Assembly: GCA_029204045.2 (NCBI GenBank)
Contig: CM055063.1
Span: 39,713,562 to 39,777,561, forward strand
Origin: Tillandsia leiboldiana
Taxonomy: Eukaryota; Streptophyta; Magnoliopsida; Poales; Bromeliaceae
Direction of reading: 5' to 3'
Length of the DNA stretch: 64,000 bases
Below are positions 29,576 through 41,366 of the stretch, piece after piece. The notes under the pieces are model-generated. The model saw only the letters and a program-made list of their open reading frames with translations, had not been told where the DNA came from and searched no databases. Each line of letters starts with the position of its first letter. Position 1 is the stretch's first letter. Position numbers and translations under genes: made by a program.

Positions 29576-32500
29576 TGTAAGACCTGGCTTTTCCGTTACC
29601 CTTTCCGTTACCCCTTTCTTACGACTGTCCGACCGTGGGACAATTTTTTAGTGTTTTTCCGGAAAGTCCGTCGGGACTCGCGAACATTTTTAGGCGGAAG
29701 GGCTCGCGAAACGGAGAACGGGGACGCGATCGGTTTCGCATTCCGACTCCCGGTTCCCCCAGAATAAATTTTTGAAGTTCGGACCCCTTTAGGCGCCCCG
29801 GGATCCGTGCGATTGGATGACACGCTTCTCGAGACAATCTTAGCCGCCAATTGTTATTAGGGTTTCCTTAAAACCGGGGGCCGTAGGGTTTTTCTTTTCC
29901 CTCTTGGTTTTCTCTCTTGACGGCTAGGGTTTAAGGCGGCGCTTTTAAGAAAGAAAAAAGAGGAACCCAAATCGATATTTCCTCTCTTTTCAAGAAGCGG
30001 CGCAAACGAGACGAGAGATGGGGAGATGCCTCCCTGCGAGAGTGATCGAGCGAGGAACGGGCGACCCTCTTTCCTCCTTCTCCCCCACCGGCGAAAACAA
30101 GGTGAGCGGTTCGGGTCTCCCCGGTTATTGTTTCGATGTGAGATTTTCCTTTTGTGGTTGTCTTGGGCATTACTTGGTGTTGAACGGGAGGCCGCCGCCG
30201 CCGTCGTTGAACGGGAGGCCGCCGCCGCCGTTATCATGCCCCCGGGGTCGTCGCCGGAGTCGCACGGGAGCGGAAACGGAGTCGAAATCGCGCAACCGGA
30301 GCCGCGTGGGGGGCGAAATTAGGGTTTACTGTTCCCTTCCGTACGGCTTCAGGCCGCGCGGTCCACCAGGCCACCCGTGCACCCGCCGCACGCCCGCACG
30401 GCCAGGAGGGGCGGACCCGGCGCACGGGCGCGTGCACCAGCCCAGCCCAGGCTGCGCGGTGCACGCGCCAAGCGTGCACCCGGCGCTCGCCCCCGCAGCC
30501 CGGTAGTGAGGACCCGGCTCACGGGCGCGTGCACCAGCCCGGCCCAGGCCGCGCGGTGCATGCACAAGGCGTGCACCCGGCGCTGCCGCCTCGGCAGGGA
30601 GCGCGTGAGCCCGGTGCGCGCTCTGTCGTGCACCGGCCCGGCCCATTCCATTTGGTGCACGCCCCCGGGGTGAGCCCGGTTTACGCTGCCGCTTCCTCTG
30701 AGCCGTGAACCCAGTCCACGCCTGGACCCGTGCACCAGACTACAGCTCGGAAGCCCGGGAGCTCCGTTTTTGGCCCGAATCGCCCCGTTTTTGAGTGTTT
30801 TTGACTACGACGATGTTTTTAACAATACTTTTCCTACCTTAGTTTTCCGGGCGCAAGGTGGGGGGAACTTCTGACTGGAATTTTCCCGCACACCCTTTTC
30901 TTCGCGTTCCAGGTGGGTACCCCTTAGAACCTCTTTATGCACAGTTTCGTTGTTACTATGTTTATTTTGTTGAGGGGTTTGGTGGGTGATGTGGACCTCC
31001 GGATTTACGGCTGTCGCGGTAGAAGACCGGGCGGGCAGTTCGCCCTACCCAAACAAAGGTAGGGTAGTTCGGGACATACTAGCGTTGGGGACGGTGATCG
31101 ACGTGACCTTTCAGAATATTAAAGTTCAACTTGTGGAATATTGTTAACTCCGGTAAGGGTTTGTGTTTTATTATCTTTATAGTATGGCGACTATGGGTCG
31201 CTGTAGGGACTCTTCCATTGTCTTGGTTTCCGGAGTTATGGGAAAAGGGGTAAGATCTTAGTAATTGCATGATTACATTTGCTAACCCTGTTAAAGCTAT
31301 TGAGTGGGTATTTGGTTGCCGAGGCAGGTGCTCGGTCTGGTTCGCCGAGGTTGGTGCTCGGATGAGGCTCGAGATTTTCTACACGCACAAAGATCTTAGT
31401 AATTGCATGTTTACATTTGCTAACCCTGTTAAAGCTATTGAGTGGGTATTTGGTTGCCGAGGCAGGTGCTCGGTCTGGTTCGCCGAGGTTGGTGCTCGGA
31501 TGAGGCTCGAGATTTTCTACACGCACAAAGATCTTAGTAATTGCATGTTTACATTTGCTAACCCTGTTAAAGCTATTGAGTGGGTATTTGGTTGCCGAGG
31601 CAGGTGCTCGGTCTGGTTCGCCGAGGTTGGTGCTCGGATGAGGCTCGAGATTTTCTACACGCACAAAGATCTTAGTAATTGCATGTTTACATTTGCTAAC
31701 CCTGTTAAAGCTATTGTGTGGATATTTGGTTGCCGAGGCAGGTGCTCGGTCTGGTTTACCGAGGTTGGTGCTCGGATGAGGCTCGAGATTTACTACACGC
31801 ACACCCGCGGTTTGGCCACCGCAAAGGGTGTGCTTTTCCGGAAAAGTGGTACGTTGACCCGTGTACCCCACGCGGCGGTGGCGTTAGGAATTGGGGCCCC
31901 CATGGGTGGGGGGTGTGAGCGGTGATGTCGAGGCAGGTGCTCGGCGGCCGAGGCAGGTGCTCGGCGGTGGGCATCGGGGAAGGTGCCCGATGTTGTTTTG
32001 ATACAGGGTGTGGTTATGGTGGATGATGCATGGGAGGGATGGTTGCTCCGGTGTTTGTGGTTGCCGGGGGAGGTGCCCGGTTATGCTTGCACAAGGTTCT
32101 GCATTGTATTGTTTGCAAGAGGTTCTGCATTATATTGTTTGCACTGGGTGCTACATTGTTGATTGCTCTGGTTTTTATCGTGGTTTGCCTTTCTTTAGCC
32201 CGTATTGTTTTTAATACTGTTTCTGGTCACTGACTCCCCACTCCGTGACAGGTTCACCCAGTCCGTCCGGGGTCGAGCGCTAGGGCACCGGAGAGGCCGC
32301 AAGAGTGCTGTTCTGACTTTGATCGAACTTCAGACACAGTGACCCTTCTTTTCCCTTTATCTTTTATTACTCATGTAGTTAGTTGTGGTTTGCGATACCC
32401 CCGTGGGGTCGAAGTGGATGTTGCCCTTTTTCCTTTTTGAATAATTGAATGAATACTACGTTCTCTCTTACTTGGCCGTTTTGAACGATGAAAAACAAAG

Positions 32501-32955
32501 AAAACCGTTTGCGAAAACTACTTTTAAAACGTGGGTGTCATGTGGGCACCGAGCTTTATAAACCTTGTGGGATTTATGTGTTTGCGAACTGTTTTCACAA
32601 ACGAGGGCATCGTGTGGATGCCGCTTTCAAAACCTTGTGATTATTTATCCTTTCAAAACACCGGCCTCTATGCTCTAAGTGAATGCTAGAATGTCATGTG
32701 AATTGTTTGGTTGTATGTGTACGAGACCCCAACTGATGTGGTTAGAGATTGTATGTACTACGCCTTGTGAGACACTTTGTAGTTGAGACGCCGTGCATGT
32801 ACAAAGGAGACTCTGCGCGTTTGCAGAGTGAATTTGTGTATGCGGCGGGTCTGGACACGCGCCGGGGAGTATTGTTTTACAAAAAAAAATATATGGCTGA
32901 ATCAGGGGCATCGGTGGCTCCTCTTCCGCGCGATTCGAACCCCCGGGGCGTGACA
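29576..32955 (+). repeat. Tk1b 3' LTR (3380 bp)
   Basis: Same length as the 5' LTR, with the offset constant at 6455 throughout. Differences seen include GACCGTGG for GACTGTGG (29634), GCACGCGCC for GCACCCGCC (near 30464) and AGGAATTGG for AGGAATGGG (near 31891). The 138-bp array is at 31252-31803. Confidence 0.95.
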
Positions 32956-32960
32956 ACGAG

Positions 32961-33312
32961 CCTCGGAGTAGAGCTTCAAGAAGTAATTTGCTTTATCCAC
33001 CAATTTGATGTGTTCCTTCTCGAAATGCTCGTTCTTCTCTTGAAGGGAAACATTTGCTTTGATCAAATTGTTCCTTTCCACTTCAAGAGCGTTTGAGAGA
33101 GAAGTCGCCCTTTTAGTTTCTTCCTCAAGATCCTGCACTCTTCTTCTCAAACTCTTGTTTTGCTTTGCCACTTTCTTTGAATCCTTTAGTAGTTTATGGT
33201 AGGCAAAAGCAAAGTCTTCACCTTCGGAATTACTCGGTTCATCGTCCGTTGCATTCTTTTCAACTTGGGAGGAGTTGGATAATGAACCGGATGTACTTGC
33301 CAAAAAGCACAC
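32961..33312 (-). pseudogene. Sire1 gag, coiled-coil segment
   Basis: The minus-strand frame reads a charged, heptad-like helix (EEETKRATSLSNALEVERN, then KEHIKLVDKANYFLKL) typical of the second half of Sirevirus Gag, a likely multimerisation region. It follows the N-terminal part after a frameshift near 33310 and is cut at 32960 by Tk1b; it would resume at 23115 (EMTKTIFQLKDDLKRF). Sire2 has the equivalent at 45850-45965 and 62713-62940. Confidence 0.82.
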
Positions 33313-34418
33313 GTAAGGTGAAGTTGTGGACGCGTGAATGCCGTTGCGTTGTTATCCTCATCACTGGAAGATGACTCATTGGAAGTTGAGGTGTCATCCC
33401 AAGTGATGGCTTGCATCGCCTTCTTCTTTGACGGATTCTTGTTGGGACACTCCGTTGAGATGTGACCGTAGCCTCGGCACTTGAAGCATTGGATTTGTCC
33501 CTCCGAGTTCTTTTTGTCCTTTGAAGAACTCTCTTGCTTTCTTGACTTGAAGCTTGAAGAACCTTTGCCTTTCTTCGACTTTACGAAGGATAAGGTTTTA
33601 CTTGAATTACCCCTTCGAAAGCTTCGGCGAAATTTCCTTGTCAAGAGAGCAAGTTGCTTCTCGAAATCCTCCATTGATAGGTTCTCATCATCGTCTGAGG
33701 AGGATGAATCCGCGTCTTCTTCCTTTGTTGTTTTCAACGCAAAACCTGAAGACTTAGAAGAAGATGGCTTTCCAAAAGAATAGTTAGTAGAAAAAGTCAT
33801 TTCATAAGTTTGAAGTGCACCAACTAATTCTTCTACACGGATTTCGTCCGGGTGTTTAACTGTTTCAATGGCCGTAACCTTAGGGCGAAATCTTTCAGGA
33901 AGAGTCCTTACAATCTTTCTTACAACTTTATATTCTGGAATTTTCTCTCCCAAGTTAGCACATGTATTTAAGATATCTTGCAATCGTGTATAATAATCTG
34001 TGAACGATTCATTTTCTGCCATGAAAATAGAGTCAAATTTGCTCGTAAGCATTTGCAGTTTTTGAATCTTCACAAGGCTTGTTCCCTCATGTGTAACTTG
34101 TAGAACATCCCAGATTTCTTTCACAGTCTCACATGCCGAGACGCGAGAGAATTCGGTTTGCGACAAAGCATTAAATAAGGCGTTAATCCCTTTGCCATTG
34201 TAAGAAGATAAATCAATTTCTTCCTTGGTCCATTTCGACCTAGGTTTGATGGTGCGACCATCAGCAATAATTTCGGTAGGATTTGACCATCCAAACTCGA
34301 TTGATTGCCACACCCATTCATCGATGGAAATTAAAAACGCTCTCATGCGTACTTTCCAGTAAGCATAGTTTGTTCCATCGAAGAACGGTGGTATGTTGAT
34401 GTTTCCACCTTCAACCAT
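33313..34418 (-). pseudogene. Sire1 gag, N-terminal part
   Basis: Starts with ATG at 34418 on the minus strand, 20 bases after the PBS. The order is an N-terminal FFDGTNYAYWKVRMRAFL block, the copia Gag core (WDVLQVTHEGTSLVKIQKLQ, then FDSIFMAENESFTDYYTRL and CANLGEKIPEYKVVRKIVR), serine-rich acidic linkers, and an intact CCHC zinc knuckle CFKCRGYGHISTEC (about 33447-33490). A frameshift near 33310 ends it. Gag forms the particle and binds element RNA. Confidence 0.92.
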
Positions 34419-34437
34419 TGTTTACAACCCTATTTCC

Positions 34438-34449
34438 GCTCTGATACCA
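34438..34449 (-). other. Primer binding site, Sire1
   Basis: GCTCTGATACCA, the complement of TGGTATCAGAGC, sits 2 bases from the LTR boundary at 34452, matching initiator Met-tRNA. Confidence 0.9.
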
Positions 34450-34451
34450 CT

Positions 34452-35774
34452 TGGGGGTTATGACTATATGGATCTGAATAGGGGAAAAAACACCTAGAGG
34501 GGGGTGAATAGGGGTAAACAATAAACACACGAAAATCTTTGCGTAAAAATAACCAAATGCGGAAAAGTAAATAACATGCAGAGATTATGTGGAAAACTCT
34601 GTCACAGGAGTAAAAAACCACGGGACCGATCACACAATGAAATCCACTAGAATTAAACACGTACAAAGGTGATATACCGTACTCACACACGACTCAACCT
34701 TTTTCCATACGCTCCTAGTAGATCTTCTCCGCTCGCTCCGCAATGCGCCTCGAATCCACGATTTGCGTCCAACGCCGAATCCACGGCATCCAACGTCGAG
34801 TCCACAATGTCCAACCGAATCCACGGTCTCCACCAAGTTGTACGTCTCGATCACACGAACGTACCTCGCTCCGAATCCACGAGAGCGGTAGCACCTTGAG
34901 TCCACAAGGCCACGCGAATCCACGCGCCGATTTTTGGGAAAATCGTTGTTTTGTTGGTGGTGAAAATCCGCCGAATACTTAGATCAAAGATAGATCGGAA
35001 ATACCATCTAAGTATTCATTAATTTGATTCTACTCAAAATCTGAGTTTGAAAACCTAGAATCAAATTAATCAATATAGATGAAGAAACATAGAATAAATA
35101 TAGTTATTTTCTTTCTTCTCTATATGTGGATTTCTCTAAATCTCCGTTAATTTTGGATTATGAAATTTTCCACCATAAGGATCATTAGATCTTTTCGACC
35201 TTTTTGGATTCCCTTTCGGATTCTTTTTTGGATTCACCCTAAAAGATAAATCAAAGGGTTTATTTATAGATTAGAAACCTTTGGAAGAGGATAAGAATAA
35301 AAAACTGACTGTAACAGACTTTTTCCCGCACGACGGTCCGTACTGGATTTGGCTTGATCCGGACTGTCATTATTTTTCAGAGAATTCCTGAAAAATCATG
35401 TTCGGGGTCCGGACTGAAGTATCCACGGTCCGGACTGTTCATGCGATTTCTGCAGAATCCACGTTCGGGGTCCGGACTGAACCAGGGATGGTCCGGACTG
35501 GATTTCTGCATGAACCTACCTACGTTCGGGGTCCGGACTGAAGTATCCTGATTTGGATCCTGAACATATAGCAGTCCAGTTTTCTGATTTTTATGCGATT
35601 AAAAATCCATCCAAGTGTTTCTACACTATAAGAAGTATTTGGATCACCAAAATTATTTAGTTAAACATACCTGATCCTTTTGAATTTTTCTTTCTTGAGA
35701 TTGAGGCATACGATCCAAACATCTTCTTCTTTAATCTTCAAGACTTAACCACTTTCACGAAATACGCCAATACA
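34452..35774 (-). repeat. Sire1 5' LTR (1323 bp)
   Basis: On the minus strand it begins TGTATTGGCGTATTTCG, comparable to Sire2 TGTTGGCATATTTCG, and ends just before the PBS. It carries the Sirevirus-type motif CACCTATTCACCCCC in complement at 34494-34514. Five palindromic GTCCGGAC boxes lie at 35407, 35428, 35470, 35491 and 35531, likely a cis-regulatory block. The 3' LTR is outside the window, so its age cannot be judged. Confidence 0.85.
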
Positions 35775-36785
35775 AATTCCTTAACATGCTTACACGCACA
35801 CCAGCGGTTTGGCCACCGCATCGGTGTACTTTTTCGGAAGGGTGGTATGTTGACCCGTGTACCCCAAAAGGTGACGTAGTGGGGACCCCTCACGGCCGCT
35901 CAAGGTGTTGTACGAGTACCGTGGAGGGGTTAATTGCACCGAGGTGCGAGCAAGGTGTTCTTTTCGCTGGGGGGTCTTCAGACCTTCTGGCAAGTGCTTT
36001 GTTTCTGACCAAACAGGGGATATGGTGACTCATAAGGGGAAAGTCGGATGCTCTGGTTATCGGTTTGTTTGCATTTCAGTATTTACTACATCATACTTGT
36101 TTACATCTACTCTTTTTTTCACTGACTTCCCACACTGTGACAGGTCCGTTCAGGGGTGGGATCCGGGACGACGGTGAGGCTACGACATAGAGTACTTTAG
36201 CCCGTGTGGGGCTGGTGACGTGTTTGTACTTTACTTTCTTTTGGTTATCTTGGTTGTTTTGGTTAGTGCGTTTTGTGGTTGCTTTAAGTGTGGATTAATG
36301 TGTATGTTGGGTTGAACTTTCGACTTAGTGTTGGACCGTCCTCTTTTATGTTTCTACTAAACTTGTATGCGGCATGTTTTAAATGAAAAAGTGATTGCGA
36401 AAACGTTTTCAAAATTGAGTGTCGTGTGGGCACTGTTTTACATACCCGTGGATTTATCCTTTCAAAATTATGCAGCCGCCGGGAATGAGATTGTGAAAAT
36501 GTTTTAAAAACCGGGTGTCGTGTGGACACCGTTTTGGCAACCTTGTGACAGTATTAGTAGTTGTGATAGATTGTAATCCCTCTCCTTGCTTCTCATCTTG
36601 ACTGTGTGGTTAAAGTGTGTATCGCGATGGTGACGCCGTGCATATGTAAAGAAGACTCCGTCCGTCTGTGGAGTGAATCTGTATATGTGGCGGGTCTGGC
36701 ATGTACCGGAGAGTTGAGTTGTTTTTTTTTTTTTTAATAAAAAAGATATACATTTTCCGCTTATTTAAACCTCCGGGGTGTGACA
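35775..36785 (+). repeat. Tk1c 5' LTR, 3' part
   Basis: From about 35789 it matches Tk1b 25340 onward (CACGCAC, GCGGTTTGGCCACCGCA, TTGACCCGTGTACCCC) and ends CCTCCGGGGTGTGACA at 36785, followed by a PBS. It starts abruptly where the Sire1 LTR ends, so Sire1 probably inserted into this LTR, with the left half beyond the window. The U5 stem is at 36634-36691. An alternative is that the LTR was simply truncated. Confidence 0.82.
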
Positions 36786-36898
36786 GATTATATGGTATCA
36801 GAGAAAAACGACTTTGACCACGGTAGTCGGTGTCCAACATCCACATTATGCAATGCCACTAGCAACTGACCAACGGGATAACCAAGGTGTGGGTGCGT
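36786..36898 (+). mobile_element. Tk1c PBS and leader, 5' piece
   Basis: Contains TGGTATCAGAG (36793-36803) and a leader that matches Tk1b 26501-26580 (AGTCGG...CCAACATCCAC). It is cut at 36898 by Tk4 and resumes at 41799. Confidence 0.88.
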
Positions 36899-37131
36899 TG
36901 TAAAGTACCGGGGCATTTGATAGCGCGCCGACCACACAGATGGCTTGGAGCAGAGAGTTGCCTTGAGCTTGTTGTATCTGAGGTTACAGTTGATGCCGGG
37001 TTGATTCGGATCAACGCGGAAGCTCCAGCTCGATTCGGGGTTTTTTCGGGCTTTGTAGGCCGATTGAGGATGAGATTGGGAATTTCAGACTTCACCGTGG
37101 AGTGCCGGAAATTCAGGAACACTTGGAACAG

Positions 37132-37700
37132 GTGTACTTTTGATTTACAGCGAGGTTCGGGAGGTTCCGGACTGACGCGGAGGACCCGGAGTCAAAAAGT
37201 GAGTCGGAACTGGCAATTTTGGAGCCGGTAATGGATTTGAGCACCCCGACTCAACGGATAAGCTTTTTGAGGAGAAAAAGCTGTGGACACGTGTACTTTT
37301 GATTTACAGCAAGGTTCGGGAGGTTCCGGACTGACGCGGAGGACCCGGAGTCAAAAAGTGAGTCGGAACTGGCAATTTTGGAGCCGGTAATTGATTTGAG
37401 CACCCCGACTCAACGGACGAGCTTTTTGAAGAGAAAAAGCTGTGGACACGTGTACTTTCGATTTACAGCGAGGTTCGGGAGGTTCCGGACTGACGCGGGG
37501 GACCCGGAGGCAAAAAGTGAGTTGGAACTGGCAATTTTGGAGTCGGTAAGTGATTTGAGCACCCCGCCTCAACGGATGAGCTTTTTGGAGAGAAAAAGCT
37601 GTGAGCGCGTGTATTTTCGATTTACAGCGGAGTTCGGGAGGTTCCGGGCAGCGGCGGAGAGCCCGAAGGCAAAAAGTGAGTTGGAGTTGGAGTCTTTGGA
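37132..37700 (+). repeat. 159-bp tandem repeats upstream of the Tk4 TATA box
   Basis: Units start at 37132, 37291, 37450 and 37609, each opening GTGTACTTTTGATTTACAGC or a close variant; the last is partial and most diverged. They end about 40 bases before the TATA box, the classical place for LTR enhancer repeats. Confidence 0.95.
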
Positions 37701-37741
37701 GTTAATTAATTAGCGGAATTAATTAATAAAGCTTTATGCTT

Positions 37742-37750
37742 TATATAAAG
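37742..37750 (+). promoter_or_regulatory. Tk4 LTR TATA box
   Basis: TATATAAAG is followed by a GC-rich start region and a long GAAAGAAAGG purine tract. It is a good candidate for the U3 core promoter. A solo LTR could still drive transcription rightward into Tk1c sequence. Confidence 0.7.
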
Positions 37751-38089
37751 GGCCCCAGCCTCCCTGTAGCAGCAGAGAAAGAAAGGAAAAGAGAAAGAAA
37801 GGAAGAAAGAAAGAAAGGAAAGGAAAAGAGAGGAAAAGGAAGAAGAAGAAGAAGAAGAAAATGGGATTGGAGCTTCTTGGATTTTTGGACTCGCCGTTGG
37901 AGGCCGTGTGAAGCTCGTGGGCGTGCGACGCGCGGCATCGAGGTAAGCAATTTCTCCTTTTTAAGGTTTCTTGGAGTTTTTGAGCTTTAGGGATTTTTTT
38001 TGGTGTTTAAAAATCAAGAAAAAAATGGATTCTTGGATTTTTGGGATTTTCGGATTTTATCGGTTTTTTTTCGGGGCTTTTCTGGGTTT

Positions 38090-38900
38090 TGCCGTCGCCG
38101 GCGGCCGCGCGCGCGCGCAGCGGCGCACGCGCGGCGCCAGGGTGCTGCGGTTGGCAGCACCCTGCGGCGAGGTGCCGCTGGGCGCGGCGCCGCGTGCAGC
38201 AAAGTGCTGCACGCGGCGCTGCCTGGCCGCGCGCAGGCGCGCGCGGCAGGGCCGCGCGCAGGTGCGCGCGGCGCTGCCTGGCCGCGCGCAGGCGCGCGCG
38301 GCAGGGCCGCGCGCAGGTGCGCGCGGCGCTGCCTGGCCGCGCGCGGGCGCGCGCGGCATGGCCGCGCGCGGGCGCGCGCGGCAGGGCCGCGCGCAGGTGC
38401 GCGCGGCACTGCTTGGCCGCGCGCAGGTGCGCGCGGCATGGCCGCGCGCGGGCGCGCGCGGCAGGGCCGCGCGCGGGTGCGCGCGGCACCGCTGGGCCGC
38501 GCGCAGGTGCGCGCGGCATGGCCGCGCGCGGCAGGGCCGCGCGCGGGCCTGCGCGGGCCGCGCGCAGGCGTGCGCGGGCCTGCGCGGGCCTCTGCGGGCC
38601 GCGCGGGCCGCGCGCGGGCCTGTGCGGGCCTGCGCGGGCCGCGCGGGCCGCGCGCGGGCCTGTGCGGGCGCGCGGGCGCGCGTGACCGCGCGCAGCGCAG
38701 TGGGCTGCGCGCGGGCCCGCGCGCAGCGCCGCAGGGCGCTGCGCGCAGCGCCGCTGGGCACCGCGCGCAGCGCCGCTGGGCGCCGCGCGCAGCGCCGCAG
38801 GGCGCTGCGCGGTGCGCTCCGGCACCGCGCAGCGGGTCGCTGCGCGGCGCGGCTGGGTTGGGCGCCGTGCGGCGGGCCTCCCTCGTCGCGCGGCTGGGTT
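38090..38900 (+). repeat. CpG-dense GCGC repeat block of Tk4
   Basis: About 800 bases of almost pure G and C, much of it alternating GCGCGCG. Part is a 55-base repeat made of two 27-28-base halves (for example CTGGCCGC starting at 38223, 38278 and 38333). It is open in several frames on both strands because it lacks A and T, not because it is coding. Confidence 0.92.
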
Positions 38901-38964
38901 TTCGCCGCGCGGCGTGCTCCCGAACGGCGGGCGACTCCTCGGGTTGCGTGCCGGCGCCGTTTTT

Positions 38965-39535
38965 TCGCCGTCGGAGCCCGTTGGTCGCCGTCGGCCGCTG
39001 TTTTTCGCCGCCGCGAGCTGTTTTTCGCCGTCGGGCGCTGGTTTTCGCCGACGGAGCTGGTTTTCGCCGCCGCGCGCTGTTTTTCGCCGTCGGGCGCAGT
39101 TTTTCGCCGACGGAGCCGTTTTTCGCAGTTTTCGCCGGCAGATTTCACGAGCGGTTTTCGCAGGAATTTCGCAAGCTGGTTTTGAGCTGTTTTTCGCCGA
39201 CGGAGCTGGTTTTCGCCGCCGCGTGCTGTTTTTCGCCGTCGGGCGCTGTTTTTCGTCGACGGAGCTGGTTTTCGCCGCCGCGTGCTGTTTTTCGCCGTCG
39301 GGCGCTGTTTTTCGCCGACGGAGCTGGTTTTCGCCGCCGCGTGCTGTTTTTCGCCGTCGGGCGCTGTTTTTCGCCGACGGAGCTGGTTTTCGCCGCCGCG
39401 TGCTGTTTTTCGCCGTCGGGCGCTGTTTTTCGCCGACGGAGCTGGTTTTCGCCGCCGCGTGCTGTTTTTCGCCGTCGGGCGCTGGTTTTCGCTGACGGAG
39501 GCTGTTTTTCGCCGTCAGATGCCCGGTTTTGACCG
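38965..39535 (+). repeat. 59-bp higher-order repeat of Tk4
   Basis: Each 59-base unit is three related monomers of 20, 20 and 19 bases starting TTTTTCGCCG. GGGCGCTG recurs at 39241, 39300, 39359, 39418 and 39477. The left part is less regular and holds a non-repeat stretch (about 39110-39190). Confidence 0.93.
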
Positions 39536-41302
39536 TTTTGATTAATTTTGCGATTTCTTCGCTTCTGGCAGCTTGCGGCGCTGTTTTTAGCTTCCGTCGA
39601 GGCTGGTTGTGTGTTTCTTCGCCGCGTGGAGCCGCGGGTTTGTTTCGGGGCGTCCGCTGGGTGAGCGGTCTCGTGGTTGGACACGGCGTGCCCCGATTCG
39701 CGTGCGGATTCTGGCATCGGGCTTCGGGTTGCGTGCGGACCCCTTGGAGGCCAGGTAAGCCGCTGTGCCAATTGCAAGTGTCGACGAGCAATTGGTGGCT
39801 TTCTGAGGTGGGTTGGTTTTCTCTCCAAGTCTACGGACTTTCTTCTAATTCTATTGTGATAGGATTGCATGCTAGTTTAAGTGTTTTCTTGGAACTTAAC
39901 TAGCACCCCCGTCATATGTGCATGAGTTTGACCAGACCATTTGTGAACCTTAATTTGGGCTAGGTTCCTTTATGCTTTAGACATCCCGCACTTTTCTTAT
40001 CCTTCGGGACTTAGAGTTTCCTCGCCCGGGTAGTGGGCCGAGTGGTCAGAGTGTTGTGGGACGGGTGTTGCACTCGGGCCCGGGGGGCCGAGTGGGGTCT
40101 GGTGGCTGCGTTAGGCCAGTGTTAGCATTTTGGGGAGCCGTTTCAGATAAACGGTGGTCCCGGGGGTTTTCCTTTCCACTGTTCTTCTCGTCACCACCAG
40201 GTTGGGGTCGTGGTGCACGTGTGTTAGCAGGACCTTGAACCCAGAACCTTTTTGGATAAATACATGATTTTGGTCAGCCAATGTTTCTTCCAAGCCTCGC
40301 AAGGTTGTCTGAGTCTGTTCTCGTCCGTTGGGACGAAGGCATCAGCTCTTCGAGGTTTGGGCATAAAACTTGATTTCAAAGGGTTTCCTAAAAAGACTAA
40401 AAATCATTATAAAGATGGCTTTCTCTCAGATCGAATGATTTTCTGAAATAAATGACATGGTTTCTTATAAACTTATCCGCCCGAGCGGATTCGAGTGATC
40501 TGGGTTCTAAGGGCTGCTTTCTCTCTTGGGGACGTAGATGTTAGTCTCCCAGGGTTTCGGACCCTCCGTAGATCTGGCCGTGGAGTAGCTCCGGCCGTGA
40601 GTTGAGTGTTGAGTTCAGTGGAGTTGTGTTGTGGGAGCCGTGGGAGAGACGGTGGTCCCAGCTGTGTAGTACCTTCGTTGAGTGGGCCTGTGTTGTGAGA
40701 TTGAGTCGTGGAGGGTTCTCCGACTGAGTTTGTGCTTTGAGCATCGAGATACCGATCTGTTTGATCGAGGACCACAGCCTGCAGGAGCCACTTGTGAGAC
40801 AGTGATACTGATGAGATACTGGAGTTCGGTGGGGTCGCACCCCTCGAACCACGCCCCGGGTGCGTTGATGATTCCGAGCCTGATGAGGCTGCGATGATGA
40901 TACCGAGCCTGACGAGGCTTCGATGATGCGCCTAGTTCATGTACTAGAGGTCGCTTGATACCCCTGGCCGTGCTACCATGGGGTCACTGTGTGAGATATC
41001 GAGTTTGTCCGTTGGGACACCCTGGTTGATACACCAGGGGGCGCAGGCTTGACTCGACTGGACCCGGGTGGGCAGTCGCCGAGATTTGAGATGTACTGAG
41101 AGAGTGATGGTGTAGCATGTGTCATAGTAGAGCGTCTTGGGCTTAGTGCTTGTGACATGTTGTCAGCTGTGAGTGACTGCATACCATCATCCATAGTCTC
41201 TTCTTGTTGAGCATAGTAGATAGAGGCATGATAGCTGTAGATTCTTTTCCAGCTTATTTATATTTCTCATCAGTCTTTTCTCTATCTTATGCCTCTGGTA
41301 GA

Positions 41303-41366
41303 CTTAGTGGGCAGACCGTGGTTCTTGGAGACGGTACCCACTGAGAACTACTGTAGGATGTAGTTC
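41303..41366 (+). other. Two-stem module of Tk4
   Basis: Stem A: CTTAGTGGG (41303-41311) with CCCACTGAG (41337-41345), one G-U. Stem B: GAACTAC (41345-41351) with GTAGTTC (41360-41366), perfect. A GGTGACAGG block follows, matching Tk3. Confidence 0.65.

Larger units (their letters stand above)
23121..32955 (+). mobile_element. Tk1b: young, decayed gypsy element in Sire1 gag
   Basis: Flanked by ACGAG at 23116-23120 and 32956-32960. Two 3380-bp LTRs (23121-26500 and 29576-32955) differ at about ten positions that I can see, roughly 99.7% identity. The 3.1-kb internal region has only broken gag, zinc-knuckle, RT and integrase pieces. Near-identical LTRs around a long-dead coding region mean the element was copied recently using proteins from another element. 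Internal sequence is closest to Tk1c. Confidence 0.95.

Noticed and set aside
38000..39791. Very long ORFs (over 500 codons) on both strands of Tk4, rich in Arg, Ala, Gly or in FFAVG-type repeats
   Set aside because: They arise because the GCGC block and 59-bp array lack stop codons in any frame. Opposite-strand ORFs overlap fully, no domain is visible, and the region is inside an LTR.
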